Source of the DNA: a virus
IMG/VR virus record: IMGVR_UViG_3300000553_000086
Coordinates: 1 to 43,364 of that record
Length of the DNA stretch: 43,364 nucleotides
Reading direction: 5' to 3' (one strand)
Made by a program: the position numbers and the translations under genes. Below are positions 27,327-36,098 of this stretch, piece by piece (position 1 is the stretch's first letter; each line of letters begins with the position of its first letter). Below the pieces are notes generated by a model that worked only from the letters and a program-made list of their open reading frames with translations, was not told the DNA's origin and ran no database searches.

Positions 27327-27953
27327 TTATATTTTCAATTCAGTAACAAATTTACGGATTTCTTCCTGTAAATATTTCTGAACTCGTTGATCTTTGTTTA
27401 AATCTTTAGCCATATCTAATACACGATGTCCACCTTTCATATTCATGAGTCCTTCATAGACTGCAGTTGGGTAGGCATTAGGTGCACTAGGTTGTGCTAC
27501 TATATCAACAGTAACGATATCAAAATCGCTAACTGCGCCGTCGTGTTCATTAACATTACCTGATCCACGACTGCTTACTCCTAGTTTTACACCACTTTCT
27601 AACATGGTGCGAACTAAATTACCCATTGGGGTGGGCAAAATTTTCATCTTTCCAAAACCATTTGGTCCGTCTAACCACATTTCTGTAATCATATGACTTA
27701 CACGGTCAAGATTGATGCGTAGGTTGGTTGGATGATCTACTTCACCCAACACACTATAACCTGTTTTAATTTGCTTATTGAGTGTTTCAATAGCACGATT
27801 GATTTCGGTGATAGGATATACACGACTGTTAGCGTTTTTCACACCACCTTGGATACAAATGCCTTTCAGATAAAGGTTTTTGCCTTCATCTGAATGACTC
27901 ATTTCCATTTTAGCCTGATCGTAACTAAGATTTTCGATAAGCAAATTACTCAT
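27327..27953 (-). CDS. 21: Prohead maturation protease, T4 gp21-like
   Basis: A 208-aa serine protease of the T4 prohead type (peptidase family S80). It shows 'NANSRVYPITEINRAI' near residue 41, catalytic His H74 in 'LGEVDHP' and the Ser site in 'GVSSRGSG' (S127/S128). The 'IVTVDIVAQPSAPNAY' segment follows. It cleaves scaffold and capsid propeptides inside the prohead. It lies between the acidic core protein and gp22, the same order as in T4, and has a ribosome site AAGGAAT. Confidence 0.95.
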   Translation of the reverse strand: MSNLLIENLSYDQAKMEMSHSDEGKNLYLKGICIQGGVKNANSRVYPITEINRAIETLNKQIKTGYSVLGEVDHPTNLRINLDRVSHMITEMWLDGPNGFGKMKILPTPMGNLVRTMLESGVKLGVSSRGSGNVNEHDGAVSDFDIVTVDIVAQPSAPNAYPTAVYEGLMNMKGGHRVLDMAKDLNKDQRVQKYLQEEIRKFVTELKI

Positions 27954-27965
27954 TATTATTCCTTA

Positions 27966-28814
27966 TTAGCGAGGTAGAACATCTTTCTTATTGATGTTTG
28001 GACCGCCGCCTGTTGCAAACTTGCCTTCTGCGCTTTGTGGCTTCTTAGCATTTGAAAAAGCCTTACCAGCGTTTGCGCCTGGAGTGTTTAGAAACTTACC
28101 ATTGCCTGGAAGCTTGCCTTCGCCCTTGCTATATTCGTTACTTGGCCCTTTATAAGTCTTGCCATCTGGGTCTTCGTTTGAGTCGCCACGAACTAGATTC
28201 TTTGCAGTTCCGCCCATGTCGTTCTTACCAGCAACTACGCTCTTCTTTTGTGTTGAAGACTTGTAGCTATTAACTGCACCAACTGGTGAACCTTCGCTGT
28301 TTCCTGGACTTGAAACTTTTTCAACATACTCACGAACTACGCCTTCTTCTGGTGTATCCATGCCCTGATGTTCTGGTTCTTCTGCTTCTTGTGACATTAG
28401 CTTTTCAAACTCAGCTTTTAGAGCATCAAGTTCATCTTCGAAACTTGCAAGATCGCCTTTAGTTGCTGGTTCGTCATGATCGCCCATGCCATCATTATCT
28501 GAATCTAGGCTATCATCTTCATCGTCGTCGCCCATTTCCATACCATCATCGCCCATGTCCATATCGTCATGGTCCATGCCTTCATGATCTGCTTCGATAT
28601 CATGCATCATGTCATCTGTCTGGTCCATGCTGTCGCCAGCTTCGTCCATGTCATGATCCCAATTTTCTTCCATTTCTTCTTCCATTTCTTCAGCAACAAG
28701 TTCGTTGTAAAGATCACGGCTCTTTTCGACAACGAGGTTATGGAATAGTTCCTTGGCCTTGTCGGTTTCATCATTGATGATGTATTCAATAAGTTGTTCG
28801 TAACGACTACGCAT
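27966..28814 (-). CDS. Acidic prohead core protein, gp68-like by position
   Basis: A 282-aa protein. Residues about 40-110 are extremely acidic with Asp/Glu/Met/His runs (for example 'MDHDDMDMGDDGMEMGDDDE'). The first 40 are helical, and the last 130 are Gly/Ser/Lys/Asn-rich and probably disordered. Its place between portal and protease genes matches T4 genes 67/68, which make internal core proteins that shape the prohead. No sequence motif proves this. It probably has a late promoter at about 28850, and the ribosome site is AGGAG. Confidence 0.75.
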   Translation of the reverse strand: MRSRYEQLIEYIINDETDKAKELFHNLVVEKSRDLYNELVAEEMEEEMEENWDHDMDEAGDSMDQTDDMMHDIEADHEGMDHDDMDMGDDGMEMGDDDEDDSLDSDNDGMGDHDEPATKGDLASFEDELDALKAEFEKLMSQEAEEPEHQGMDTPEEGVVREYVEKVSSPGNSEGSPVGAVNSYKSSTQKKSVVAGKNDMGGTAKNLVRGDSNEDPDGKTYKGPSNEYSKGEGKLPGNGKFLNTPGANAGKAFSNAKKPQSAEGKFATGGGPNINKKDVLPR

Positions 28815-28849
28815 ATGTTAAACTCCTGTTGGGTTTTGTCCTATGTTTA

Positions 28850-28856
28850 TATTTAA
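28850..28856 (-). promoter_or_regulatory. Probable late promoter (TTAAATA)
   Basis: The minus strand reads ATTAAATATAAAC, 42 nt before the ATG at 28814. Weaker than the others by spacing; an overlapping TATAAAC (28845-28851) could be the real box. Confidence 0.4.
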
Positions 28857-28910
28857 TAAGACGCTGTAAATACCTGTTCAAATAGATTGTTTTTGACGAT
28901 TTTGTGAATT

Positions 28911-29132
28911 TTAGGCTGGCGGTGCTGCTGCAGTAGCGCCATATTGCTGACGAACTCTAGTCATTTGTTCAGCATACTCTACATTGCGTTGATCATTCAT
29001 CTTACGAAGTTGATTAATTTGTGCCAGTGTAAGTCTAGTTTTACGAAGATCGGTCATTTTTGTAGTACTTTGATCACGGCTAAGGTCTTGAAAAGCCCCG
29101 TTCTCATCATTAAACATTTCGTTTAGTACCAT
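28911..29132 (-). CDS. Small head protein, gp67-like by position, 73 aa
   Basis: A 73-aa charged, helical protein (MVLNEMFNDENGAFQDLSRD... then 'TRLTLAQINQLRKMNDQRNV') with an Ala/Pro tail. It occupies the position of T4 gene 67 right after the portal gene. It has its own late promoter 27 nt upstream and a CTGGAGA ribosome site. The role as prohead core or assembly protein is inferred from synteny. Confidence 0.7.
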   Translation of the reverse strand: MVLNEMFNDENGAFQDLSRDQSTTKMTDLRKTRLTLAQINQLRKMNDQRNVEYAEQMTRVRQQYGATAAAPPA

Positions 29133-29152
29133 TATAAAAATCTCCAGTAAAT

Positions 29153-29159
29153 TATTTAG
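29153..29159 (-). promoter_or_regulatory. T4-type late promoter (CTAAATA)
   Basis: The minus strand reads GCTAAATAATT, with its upstream edge 27 nt before the ATG at 29132. It lies just before the end of the portal gene (stop TAA at 29165-29167). Confidence 0.5.
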
Positions 29160-29164
29160 CGTTA

Positions 29165-30952
29165 TTAACCGCCACCAAGTGCTGCGCCAGCAGTAGCGCC
29201 ACCTGCAGCACCGCCGCCAGCACCGCCAGTTGGACTTGGAGCACCTGCTGCACCAATTTCGCCGCCTGGTTCTGGAGGAGGACCGCCCTCTAATCCGCCT
29301 TCTTGACCAGTAGCTTCAATATCACTTAGCGTTTCAAGGTCAGTATTAATACCGCCAGGCGTTACGCCTACTGTACGAAGATCACTGCCTTGCATTGCGC
29401 TTTCTGGAGTTTTTTCGCCACGCTCTTCATGCCACATCTTATCGTTTTCTGCCATTTCAATCTCGCTAAGACCAAGATATTTCTTCATCATGAATCTCTT
29501 ACTAAGAAACTCAGTAGCAACGATTTGAGTAAATGCACCAATTCTGCTGGTGTTTAGCTCAATTTCACGATAAGCAGCAAAGTTCTGTGGCTCATTAAAG
29601 CGCAATTCAAAGATAGAGTTATCAAGATTGAATCCACGCCATTTTAAAAATAATTTAAATTCTGTATCAAACTTTGGAGAAATGTATTTTTGTAAACGCT
29701 TGCAATATTCATTGAAACGATATTCTTGAATAAGTGCCGTTGTTACTTTGCCATCACTAAATGCGCGTTCACTTTCTTCTGGACCTGTCGGAAGATAAGA
29801 ACTAGGTATACGAAGAGCACGATACATCTTGTTAGTAAAGAATCGTAAATCATCAATCTCGCCTAGATTTTGACCGCCAGGCAACACTTCAACAGATGAA
29901 CCACGACCTTCTGCTGTTTGTGGAAAGAAGAAATCTTCGTTCATGCTCATTGGATTATAGGAAGCATCCATAAGATTGCTACCACCACCACTTTGTGTAG
30001 GTATGCGGCGTTGATTGATTTCATTCTTAACACGCTCAACAAATTGCATTGCAAGATGTGCTGGCATATTACCAACATCAATCTTAAACATGCGGCGTTC
30101 AGGAGCACGAGAGATACGATAGATTAGAATAGCGTCTTCTAATAATTCTTTTTGCTTGAATACTTTAAAGATAGCTTCAAACAGACTAACGCCAAACGGC
30201 CAGTTAACATCTAAACCTTCTGTCAAACTCAAATGAACAATATGTTCTGCTGCAACAGGAAACTCGTTGTTACCTGCACCAAAGCGAGTATTAGGTGAAA
30301 ATAATTCACCACCAGCAGTATAACTTCTGCTGCCGCCCATATAAGGAGCAAATGCATAACTGTCATTTGGACCAGGCGGTCTTGTAATAGTATTGTTCTG
30401 TAGATTAGGATTCAAGTCACGGATATAATAGATTTCTGGAACCTTGCCTTGACTTTCATTGACAATAACTTTAGATACGCGATTCATTTCAGTCCAGAAC
30501 CATTTATAAGTTTCTGGGTCACGAACAAATACTTGATCACCATATTTCAGCGTATTACGGAAAATTTTAAACATGCGCTGGTCAAATTCATTTAACTTAT
30601 ACCAAGCAATAAGTTGTTCTTTTAGAATCATTGTTTCATTTTCAGTAGCATCTTCATGAAAATGTAACTGAAAAGCTGTTCTGGTATCTTCGTTTGTTTG
30701 TGTGCAGAACTCACTCAAGATATCCATTGCACTATTTGCTTCGCTATCTAAATCCATGTTCTCGTATTGAGTATAACGATCAATACGATTAGGATGACCG
30801 CTGTAAACATCTGGTAACATGCTTTGATAGTTGCGATATGCAGCATTTGCTTGTGAACCAAGATAGTTATAACTGCTATAATCAGTTACACTGCCATTAA
30901 CTGGGCTGTATGCACCATCACTTACAATACGCCAATGCTTTTTCCACGCCAT
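29165..30952 (-). CDS. 20: Portal protein, T4 gp20-like
   Basis: A 595-aa protein with T4 gp20 features: 'ENMDLDSEANSAMDILSEFC' near the N-terminus, 'MFKIFRNTLKYGDQVFVRDP' at about residue 130, 'RAPERRMFKIDVGNMPAHLA', and 'SSVEVLPGGQNLGEIDDLRF'. The portal dodecamer forms the head vertex through which DNA is packaged and to which the tail joins. The C-terminal 70 residues are a Gly/Pro/Ala-rich tail. It is first in the head-gene run and has a late promoter 26 nt upstream. Confidence 0.97.
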   Translation of the reverse strand: MAWKKHWRIVSDGAYSPVNGSVTDYSSYNYLGSQANAAYRNYQSMLPDVYSGHPNRIDRYTQYENMDLDSEANSAMDILSEFCTQTNEDTRTAFQLHFHEDATENETMILKEQLIAWYKLNEFDQRMFKIFRNTLKYGDQVFVRDPETYKWFWTEMNRVSKVIVNESQGKVPEIYYIRDLNPNLQNNTITRPPGPNDSYAFAPYMGGSRSYTAGGELFSPNTRFGAGNNEFPVAAEHIVHLSLTEGLDVNWPFGVSLFEAIFKVFKQKELLEDAILIYRISRAPERRMFKIDVGNMPAHLAMQFVERVKNEINQRRIPTQSGGGSNLMDASYNPMSMNEDFFFPQTAEGRGSSVEVLPGGQNLGEIDDLRFFTNKMYRALRIPSSYLPTGPEESERAFSDGKVTTALIQEYRFNEYCKRLQKYISPKFDTEFKLFLKWRGFNLDNSIFELRFNEPQNFAAYREIELNTSRIGAFTQIVATEFLSKRFMMKKYLGLSEIEMAENDKMWHEERGEKTPESAMQGSDLRTVGVTPGGINTDLETLSDIEATGQEGGLEGGPPPEPGGEIGAAGAPSPTGGAGGGAAGGATAGAALGGG

Positions 30953-30971
30953 ATTTCTAATCCTCGTAGGA

Positions 30972-30978
30972 TATTTAT
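30972..30978 (-). promoter_or_regulatory. T4-type late promoter (ATAAATA)
   Basis: The minus strand reads AATAAATATCC, with its upstream edge 26 nt before the portal ATG. Confidence 0.65.
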
Positions 30979-30993
30979 TGAAATATACAGCTA

Positions 30994-33900
30994 TTACATT
31001 ATTCTTAGGCTAGTAGTTTCTGTATGGGTAGCCACGCTGCTAGTCAAACTAATTAATTCAGCTACTTGGCGATTTAAAATTTCAAGTAACTCATCTGTTC
31101 TAGGTTCACGAACCATCAACTCTTCCACTGGTGTAACCTTAGTTACAAGGTTATCCATAGATTCTTTTGTTCCTGTGTTATTTTCAAGAAGCTTTGAAAA
31201 CTGTTCAATTAAAGTATTGCTTAGACTTGAAAGATCACTGCCAAAACTAGAGATGTTATCAGATATAGTTGTATCTGGGTTTTGTGGAACTGTATCATCA
31301 ACTTTCTTTTGAACAAATGGGTCAAAAATATGGTTAATAGAATCAATATAACTGCTTATAGTGTTTTCATTGTTTGTATTTGGATCAGTTTGTGTGCTAT
31401 CTAAAAACTTACTGAACATATCGCCAGTCACACTGCTTGATTTAATAAAATCAGCTAGTGATCCAGTTTGTTCCATAATAGATTTCATCAATGAATCCAT
31501 GCCATCACTCATTGGAGTCACTGCGTTAGTAAGCGAATCAGTTAATTCTGGCATTTGCTGAAGTAACATCGCAGTAGATTCATCAGTAGCTTGGCTACCG
31601 CTTGCGATAAGTTCCTTTATTGAACCACTAATGCTGCCTGAAATATTACCAATAAGTGTAGAAATATCGCCAGAGTTTATGCCAGAACTATCAGTAATCA
31701 TTTTTGATATCTGATCTTGTATAGTGGCAGCTTGTTCTTTGCTTTGTGTTATCAGCGCAGAGATACTATCCGTTGGATTATTCGTATCCATCATTGATGA
31801 AATGGCATCTGTAACTTGTGTTATTCCATAAGTCATAGGGTCTACTGCATTTTCATCTGGAGTAACTTTTGGTGCTAATGTAGGAACAATATCTACAAAT
31901 CGTGTAATCTGTGATTTAATTGCATCAAATGAAGATGCAGTATCGCTATCTTTTTTAACTAGTGGGTCAAATGCTTGATTAGCAGATTCTATATAACTGG
32001 CAATAGATTGCACTGTTGATTTTGCAAAATTTGTCATAGTGGAACTTATAGTGTTAACACTATTAGAAAAATCATTTATTCCAGTAGTAAGAGGAGTAAA
32101 TGATGAAGTCATAGAACCTGTCAGCGAATTTAACGAATCTTGTGATATTTTAGTATCACTATTACTTGGTGCAACTGCAGGTTTATCTTTATTTGATAGC
32201 GCACCAATCGCTACTTCAAGAAGTTGTTTGAAACTATCGCCAGACATACCTGCTGGTAGCGGTATTACTGTTTCAGTGCCATGCAGTTTACTAAAGAATC
32301 CTTCTGCGCTGCCACTAAGAATGTTACCGCCAGCACTTCCATCGCCACCAAATATACTTTGCCACCATGATTTTTTTGGAACCTCTGGTTCTTTTTGTTT
32401 ATCTGATTCATTTGGTGCAGTAGCAACAGTAGGCGATGGAGGATTTACTGGTGATGCAGTCATAAATGAGTCAACTTCACCAGCAGCAGCATTAATTGCT
32501 GCAAGCTGGTCTGCTTGATAATTTTTCTGTGCTGTTGCTAATGATTCTACTGTATACCCAGTTTTCTTAGCCATTTCTTCTACAGTAGTATTGTTGAGTT
32601 TAGCAAGTTCCTCAACTTTATCCATAGTCATTCTTGTAAGGTCATTGCCTAAATCTTGTTTTTCATTTGTTCCAATACCAAGTACTGAAAGAATACCAGT
32701 TTTTTTGTCAGATAGCTCTGTTTTACTAGCAATTGTTTGTCCTGTTTGTTTTTCTTGTTCAGTTAACTTGTCTTTATTTTTACCAGTCATAGTATCAACA
32801 ACATCACTGAAACCTTTTGCAAATGCTAAGGTTGCTTCATTAATTTTGGTTAACGCACTCATATATGCGCCTAAAGAATCAGTTGTAATATTTTGTAACT
32901 TTACTCGTTGTTCCATTCCTTGCTGTTCTAATGTAGCAAGTTGATCAGTTGTAGTATCTTTTGTTTTTGGTGCTTCAGCTTGTCTTTGTAAAGTAGTTCG
33001 CAACTCTTCAATAGTAGCTGGAAATTTTAAAACTTCCTGATAACTATTCATAACATCAGTGGTTGCTTGTTGTAATTCTCCGCCAGCCATTTTGCCAGCA
33101 AATGCAGCATCGCCCATTGACTTGAAACCATCTATTATTGCATCTCTATTGCTAACCGTAGCTTCAAGTGCAGTATTTTCATTTAATGTGCCTGCTTTTA
33201 ATGCTTCATATGTTTTGGATGCTACCTCAAATATAGCAGGATTTAATGTTTTTGCATAATTCATTGCTTCAGTTGTTATGTTACCATGGTTGGCAATTAA
33301 CTCACGAAGCATATCACTGCCAAGTTTTGGCATTTTGTTCATGTTATCAGTAATTAACTGTGCAGATTGAGAATACTCGTTGGCAACAACTACTTGATAC
33401 GACGCTTCTTGATTTTTTTTATCAATTTCGGCTGTTCTGACTCTAGCATCTTCACCAGTTATGTCAGCAATAATTCGCAAGTTTTTTGCATACTGTGCAG
33501 TTGCTTCTGCGAGCTGTGCATCACTTGCACCACCACCACCAACACTTTTTTTAATTCTAGCGCCAACATCTGCGATTAAACCTGGAATTTCTTCTAAACC
33601 AAATCCAAGTTTTTGAAATTGGGTAACATCAAGTTTTTTAGTAACATCTCCTATTTTTCTAGCACCTGCAGTAACTCCACCAAATGCTTGAGCAATGTTT
33701 TCCTTATTTTCTTTTAATGAAGCACTAAATGTTTGCACATCAAGACCTGCATTTTGTGATGCGTTCTTTAAACCAGTAAAACCATCAGCAAAAACTGCGC
33801 CACTGTTGCTTGCTGTTTTAAATGCAGCAGATACCATCTGTACTTCTTTGTTCATAAATGGCATTACTTTGCCAACAGCTTCAGTAGCTGCAGCGGCTGC

Positions 33901-34539
33901 GTTTAATGCACCACCTAAAAATTCCAAACCTACTACGACAGGTGCCATTTCTGGACCAAGTGCTAGAAGTCCAGGCGCAGCACTCATGAGTCCTTTGCCA
34001 ACAGCAGACATGCCAGAACCAGCAGCGTCAACTGCCATTGTAGCAGTGTCAAGTGCCATATCAAGACCATTACTAGTTCCTTGATATGATTTTAACATTC
34101 CTCCAGCAAAACTTGTTAATCCACTGGCGGCAGCACTGATAGATTTTACAAATTTACCATTTAATATTTCATTTGTAGCAATTGTGTCATTGGTTATTTG
34201 TTCCTGTGCAGAGATATAAGCATCTGCACTTCTTCTAAACTCTGGAGGAACAGCACTTTTTGTTTGATCATTTAGTAACTTTAAACTAGCTCTAGTTTCT
34301 TCCGCAGTTGCCTTGCCTTTTTTCTGAGCATCAAGAAGTTCTTTTTCGCGTTCCTTACGGTCTCTCATTAACCGTGAATATGATTTGGCTAAATCAGTAT
34401 CATCTTTAATACCTAGTGCAGCAAGATCAGTTTTTTTCCTCATTGATTCAAGGCTTGATTCAAAACCAGTAAATCTTTCGCTTATTGAACCTATCTGTTT
34501 TGAAAAAATTTCATATTCTGCATCACTTATTACTGGCAT
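30994..34539 (-). CDS. Tail tape-measure-like protein, 1181 aa
   Basis: A long protein with a charged coiled-coil N-terminus ('LAKSYSRLMRDRKEREKELL'). A central Ala/Gly hydrophobic stretch follows, about residues 150-230 ('LLALGPEMAPVVVGLEFLGG'). After it come long helical, Ser/Thr/Asp-rich repeats with 'FDPLVKKDSD' and 'FDPFVQKKVDD'. This plan (helical, very long, one hydrophobic middle) is typical of tape-measure proteins that set tail length. It is about twice the length of T4 gp29, so it could also be a distinct structural protein. It lies between the portal and baseplate hub genes and has a late promoter 59 nt upstream. Confidence 0.6.
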   Translation of the reverse strand: MPVISDAEYEIFSKQIGSISERFTGFESSLESMRKKTDLAALGIKDDTDLAKSYSRLMRDRKEREKELLDAQKKGKATAEETRASLKLLNDQTKSAVPPEFRRSADAYISAQEQITNDTIATNEILNGKFVKSISAAASGLTSFAGGMLKSYQGTSNGLDMALDTATMAVDAAGSGMSAVGKGLMSAAPGLLALGPEMAPVVVGLEFLGGALNAAAAATEAVGKVMPFMNKEVQMVSAAFKTASNSGAVFADGFTGLKNASQNAGLDVQTFSASLKENKENIAQAFGGVTAGARKIGDVTKKLDVTQFQKLGFGLEEIPGLIADVGARIKKSVGGGGASDAQLAEATAQYAKNLRIIADITGEDARVRTAEIDKKNQEASYQVVVANEYSQSAQLITDNMNKMPKLGSDMLRELIANHGNITTEAMNYAKTLNPAIFEVASKTYEALKAGTLNENTALEATVSNRDAIIDGFKSMGDAAFAGKMAGGELQQATTDVMNSYQEVLKFPATIEELRTTLQRQAEAPKTKDTTTDQLATLEQQGMEQRVKLQNITTDSLGAYMSALTKINEATLAFAKGFSDVVDTMTGKNKDKLTEQEKQTGQTIASKTELSDKKTGILSVLGIGTNEKQDLGNDLTRMTMDKVEELAKLNNTTVEEMAKKTGYTVESLATAQKNYQADQLAAINAAAGEVDSFMTASPVNPPSPTVATAPNESDKQKEPEVPKKSWWQSIFGGDGSAGGNILSGSAEGFFSKLHGTETVIPLPAGMSGDSFKQLLEVAIGALSNKDKPAVAPSNSDTKISQDSLNSLTGSMTSSFTPLTTGINDFSNSVNTISSTMTNFAKSTVQSIASYIESANQAFDPLVKKDSDTASSFDAIKSQITRFVDIVPTLAPKVTPDENAVDPMTYGITQVTDAISSMMDTNNPTDSISALITQSKEQAATIQDQISKMITDSSGINSGDISTLIGNISGSISGSIKELIASGSQATDESTAMLLQQMPELTDSLTNAVTPMSDGMDSLMKSIMEQTGSLADFIKSSSVTGDMFSKFLDSTQTDPNTNNENTISSYIDSINHIFDPFVQKKVDDTVPQNPDTTISDNISSFGSDLSSLSNTLIEQFSKLLENNTGTKESMDNLVTKVTPVEELMVREPRTDELLEILNRQVAELISLTSSVATHTETTSLRIM

Positions 34540-34565
34540 TTTAATTTCACCGTTTTTTTCACTTG

Positions 34566-34572
34566 TTAAATA
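34566..34572 (+). promoter_or_regulatory. Late promoter (TTAAATA), plus strand
   Basis: The plus strand reads GTTAAATACTATC, 46 nt before the ATG at 34612. It faces a minus-strand late promoter at 34592-34598. Confidence 0.5.
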
Positions 34573-34591
34573 CTATCAGAGTGTCAATTAT

Positions 34592-34598
34592 TATTTAT
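34592..34598 (-). promoter_or_regulatory. T4-type late promoter (ATAAATA), minus strand
   Basis: The minus strand reads CATAAATAATAATTG, upstream of the 1181-aa gene. It overlaps the leader of the plus-strand baseplate gene. Confidence 0.55.
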
Positions 34599-34611
34599 GG
34601 AAGTAAAAAAC

Positions 34612-35466
34612 ATGCAATCAATGAATCTCGCAGGTAACCCACTAAGTGGGCATTTTCGTCAACCTAGTATCTTTGTCAAGCTGCCAAGCGGCGGAAGATA
34701 TTGGGCACCACAAAGTTTAAATTTACCAGCCAATGGCGAAGTTGGTGTGATGCCAATGACAGCCAAAGATGAAATTATGTTGCGCACACCAGACGCACTA
34801 ATGAATGGACAAGGGATTGTCACTGTAATTCAAAGTTGCTGCCCTGCCATTGTCAACGCATGGGGAATGCCTACCGTTGATGTAGATACGCTGTTAATAG
34901 CAATTCGTATTGCTACCTATGGCGATAAGATGGATATGGACAGCGATTGTCCTAATTGCAAGCATGATAATCGTCACCAGTTAGAACTTGGTCCTGTTCT
35001 TATGAAGGTTCGTTCACCTGATTATGATAAGACAGTTGAAGTTGATGGTTTAACAATTAAATTTAAACCTACTAACTATCTACAAAGCACAAAAAATAAC
35101 ATTGCTAGCTTTGAAGAACAAAAGATTATTCAGTTACTGAACAACGAAGACCTTGACGCCGACACTCGTAAAGCACAATTTGATGTGCATCTTAATAAGA
35201 TCATTGACAGCAACACTAATATTTTAAGCATGAGCACAGAAAGTATTACTACTGAAAGCGGTGATGTTGTTACAGATAGAGCTTTTATAAGTGAGTTTTA
35301 TACAAATACTAGTAACAAAAATATTAAAGCAGTTCAAGCAAAACTCAAAGATATTAGTGAAACAGCAGGACTACCGCCAGCAAGAGTTAAATGTGAGGAA
35401 TGTAGTACTGAATATAATGTTGCAGTTACATTTGATTACGCAAATTTTTTCGAGCCACTATCCTAA
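34612..35466 (+). CDS. T4-type baseplate hub protein (gp26/gp51 family)
   Basis: A 284-aa protein with the T4 baseplate family pattern: 'FVKLPSGGRYW' and 'GVMPMTAKDEIMLRTPDALM' near the N-terminus, then 'AIRIATYGDKMDMDSDCPNC'. There is one CxxC pair in CPNCKHD and another in the C-terminal CEECSTEY, which together could bind zinc. The family takes part in hub assembly of the contractile tail baseplate. The start at 34612 is chosen over the in-frame ATG at 34597, because GGAAG lies 8 nt upstream of 34612 and 34597 lies in the late-promoter motif. It is the first of a two-gene plus-strand operon. Confidence 0.88.
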   Translation: MQSMNLAGNPLSGHFRQPSIFVKLPSGGRYWAPQSLNLPANGEVGVMPMTAKDEIMLRTPDALMNGQGIVTVIQSCCPAIVNAWGMPTVDVDTLLIAIRIATYGDKMDMDSDCPNCKHDNRHQLELGPVLMKVRSPDYDKTVEVDGLTIKFKPTNYLQSTKNNIASFEEQKIIQLLNNEDLDADTRKAQFDVHLNKIIDSNTNILSMSTESITTESGDVVTDRAFISEFYTNTSNKNIKAVQAKLKDISETAGLPPARVKCEECSTEYNVAVTFDYANFFEPLS

Positions 35467-35486
35467 ACCTTTCGCATGAAGAGGTA

Positions 35487-35681
35487 ATGGCACTGGTGGA
35501 GAGATACGAAAGTGATGTAAGAAGCATTAAGAAGAATATTCTTAAAATGTGCTGGCATATGCGTGGTGGTATCTCTTACGAAGAAGCAATGATGATGTCT
35601 GGACAAGAACGAGATATTATTGCCAAGATCATTGAGGATAACCTTGAAACTACTAAGAAAAGTGGTTTGCCTTACTTCTAA
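35487..35681 (+). CDS. Small baseplate-associated protein, 64 aa
   Basis: A 64-aa protein with 'LKMCWHMRGGISYEEAMMMS' and a 'TTKKSGLPYF' end. I recognise this pattern as a small protein that follows the baseplate hub gene in marine T4-like phages. Its role is probably in hub or tail assembly, inferred from position. The ribosome site GAAGAGG precedes the ATG. It lies 20 nt after the hub gene and ends before a group of hairpins. Confidence 0.75.
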   Translation: MALVERYESDVRSIKKNILKMCWHMRGGISYEEAMMMSGQERDIIAKIIEDNLETTKKSGLPYF

Positions 35682-35710
35682 TTTATTATCTGAGTTTTAT
35701 AATCACCTTC

Positions 35711-35749
35711 GGTGATTAGTTCAGGAGCTATCGCTCCTTCACCTTTTTT
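35711..35749 (+). terminator. Probable terminator of the baseplate operon
   Basis: GGTGA (35711-35715) can pair with TCACC (35739-35743) around the inner hairpin AGGAGC-TATC-GCTCCT, followed by TTTTTT (35744-35749). The same GGTGATT can instead pair upstream with AATCACC, so two folds compete. Confidence 0.7.
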
Positions 35750-35801
35750 CATTTCTTTTTAACGATCAATCTTTTGCATTTCATATAGATTGATGTTTTC
35801 A

Positions 35802-35827
35802 TATAGACTCCATTTCTGGAGTCTATA
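35802..35827. repeat. Perfect 11-bp inverted repeat (hairpin)
   Basis: TATAGACTCCA-TTTC-TGGAGTCTATA. There is no T-run on either side, so it is not an ordinary terminator. It could be a processing or stability hairpin. Confidence 0.85.
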
Positions 35828-36098
35828 GATTAATAACACTTCATATGAGTATCAGTAATCACATTAACAAGAAGAACTCGTGTAATTGAGCGGGGCGGTT
35901 GGCCTGTACCCCTTTAATCTAGTAGACTATTCCAGCGGATCAACATATTGCCCTTGTTAACGAACAATATCTTGCTGTGGTTGCTTTTTCTCAGAGCCAC
36001 AATCATTTTTTGTGCTTTGTCCCGATAGGCCAGCAATGAACGGAGTGCTGTCAACCTTCTAACGGTATATATGGGGGGACTGTCAATGCCAAAATTGC

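Larger units (their letters stand above)
35682..36098. other. Gene-free convergent intergenic region rich in hairpins
   Basis: 417 bp between converging operons with no credible gene. It holds a hairpin AATCACC/GGTGATT (35701-35717), a competing terminator fold (35711-35749), an inverted repeat ATCAATCT/AGATTGAT (35765-35794) and a perfect 11-bp hairpin (35802-35827). It also has three TTCATAT direct repeats, a GGGG/CCCC hairpin (about 35891-35911) and an ATATTG/CAATAT hairpin near 35950. From about 35870 the GC content is visibly higher than in the surroundings. It may hold a non-coding RNA; no known RNA family is recognised. Confidence 0.6.

Noticed and set aside
26350-27346. Several 60-80-codon plus-strand frames across gp22
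   Set aside because: They are antisense to a confident gene, have no ribosome sites and no recognisable protein pattern.
34597-34611. Upstream ATG for the baseplate hub gene
   Set aside because: It sits in the opposing late-promoter motif, while GGAAG is correctly spaced for the ATG at 34612.
35900-36040. TPP riboswitch (CTGAGA and GATCCG-like words on the minus strand)
   Set aside because: The CTGAGA and GTTGATCCGCTGG words are present, but the surrounding conserved helices and the order of THI-box elements do not fit, and no gene lies downstream on that strand.
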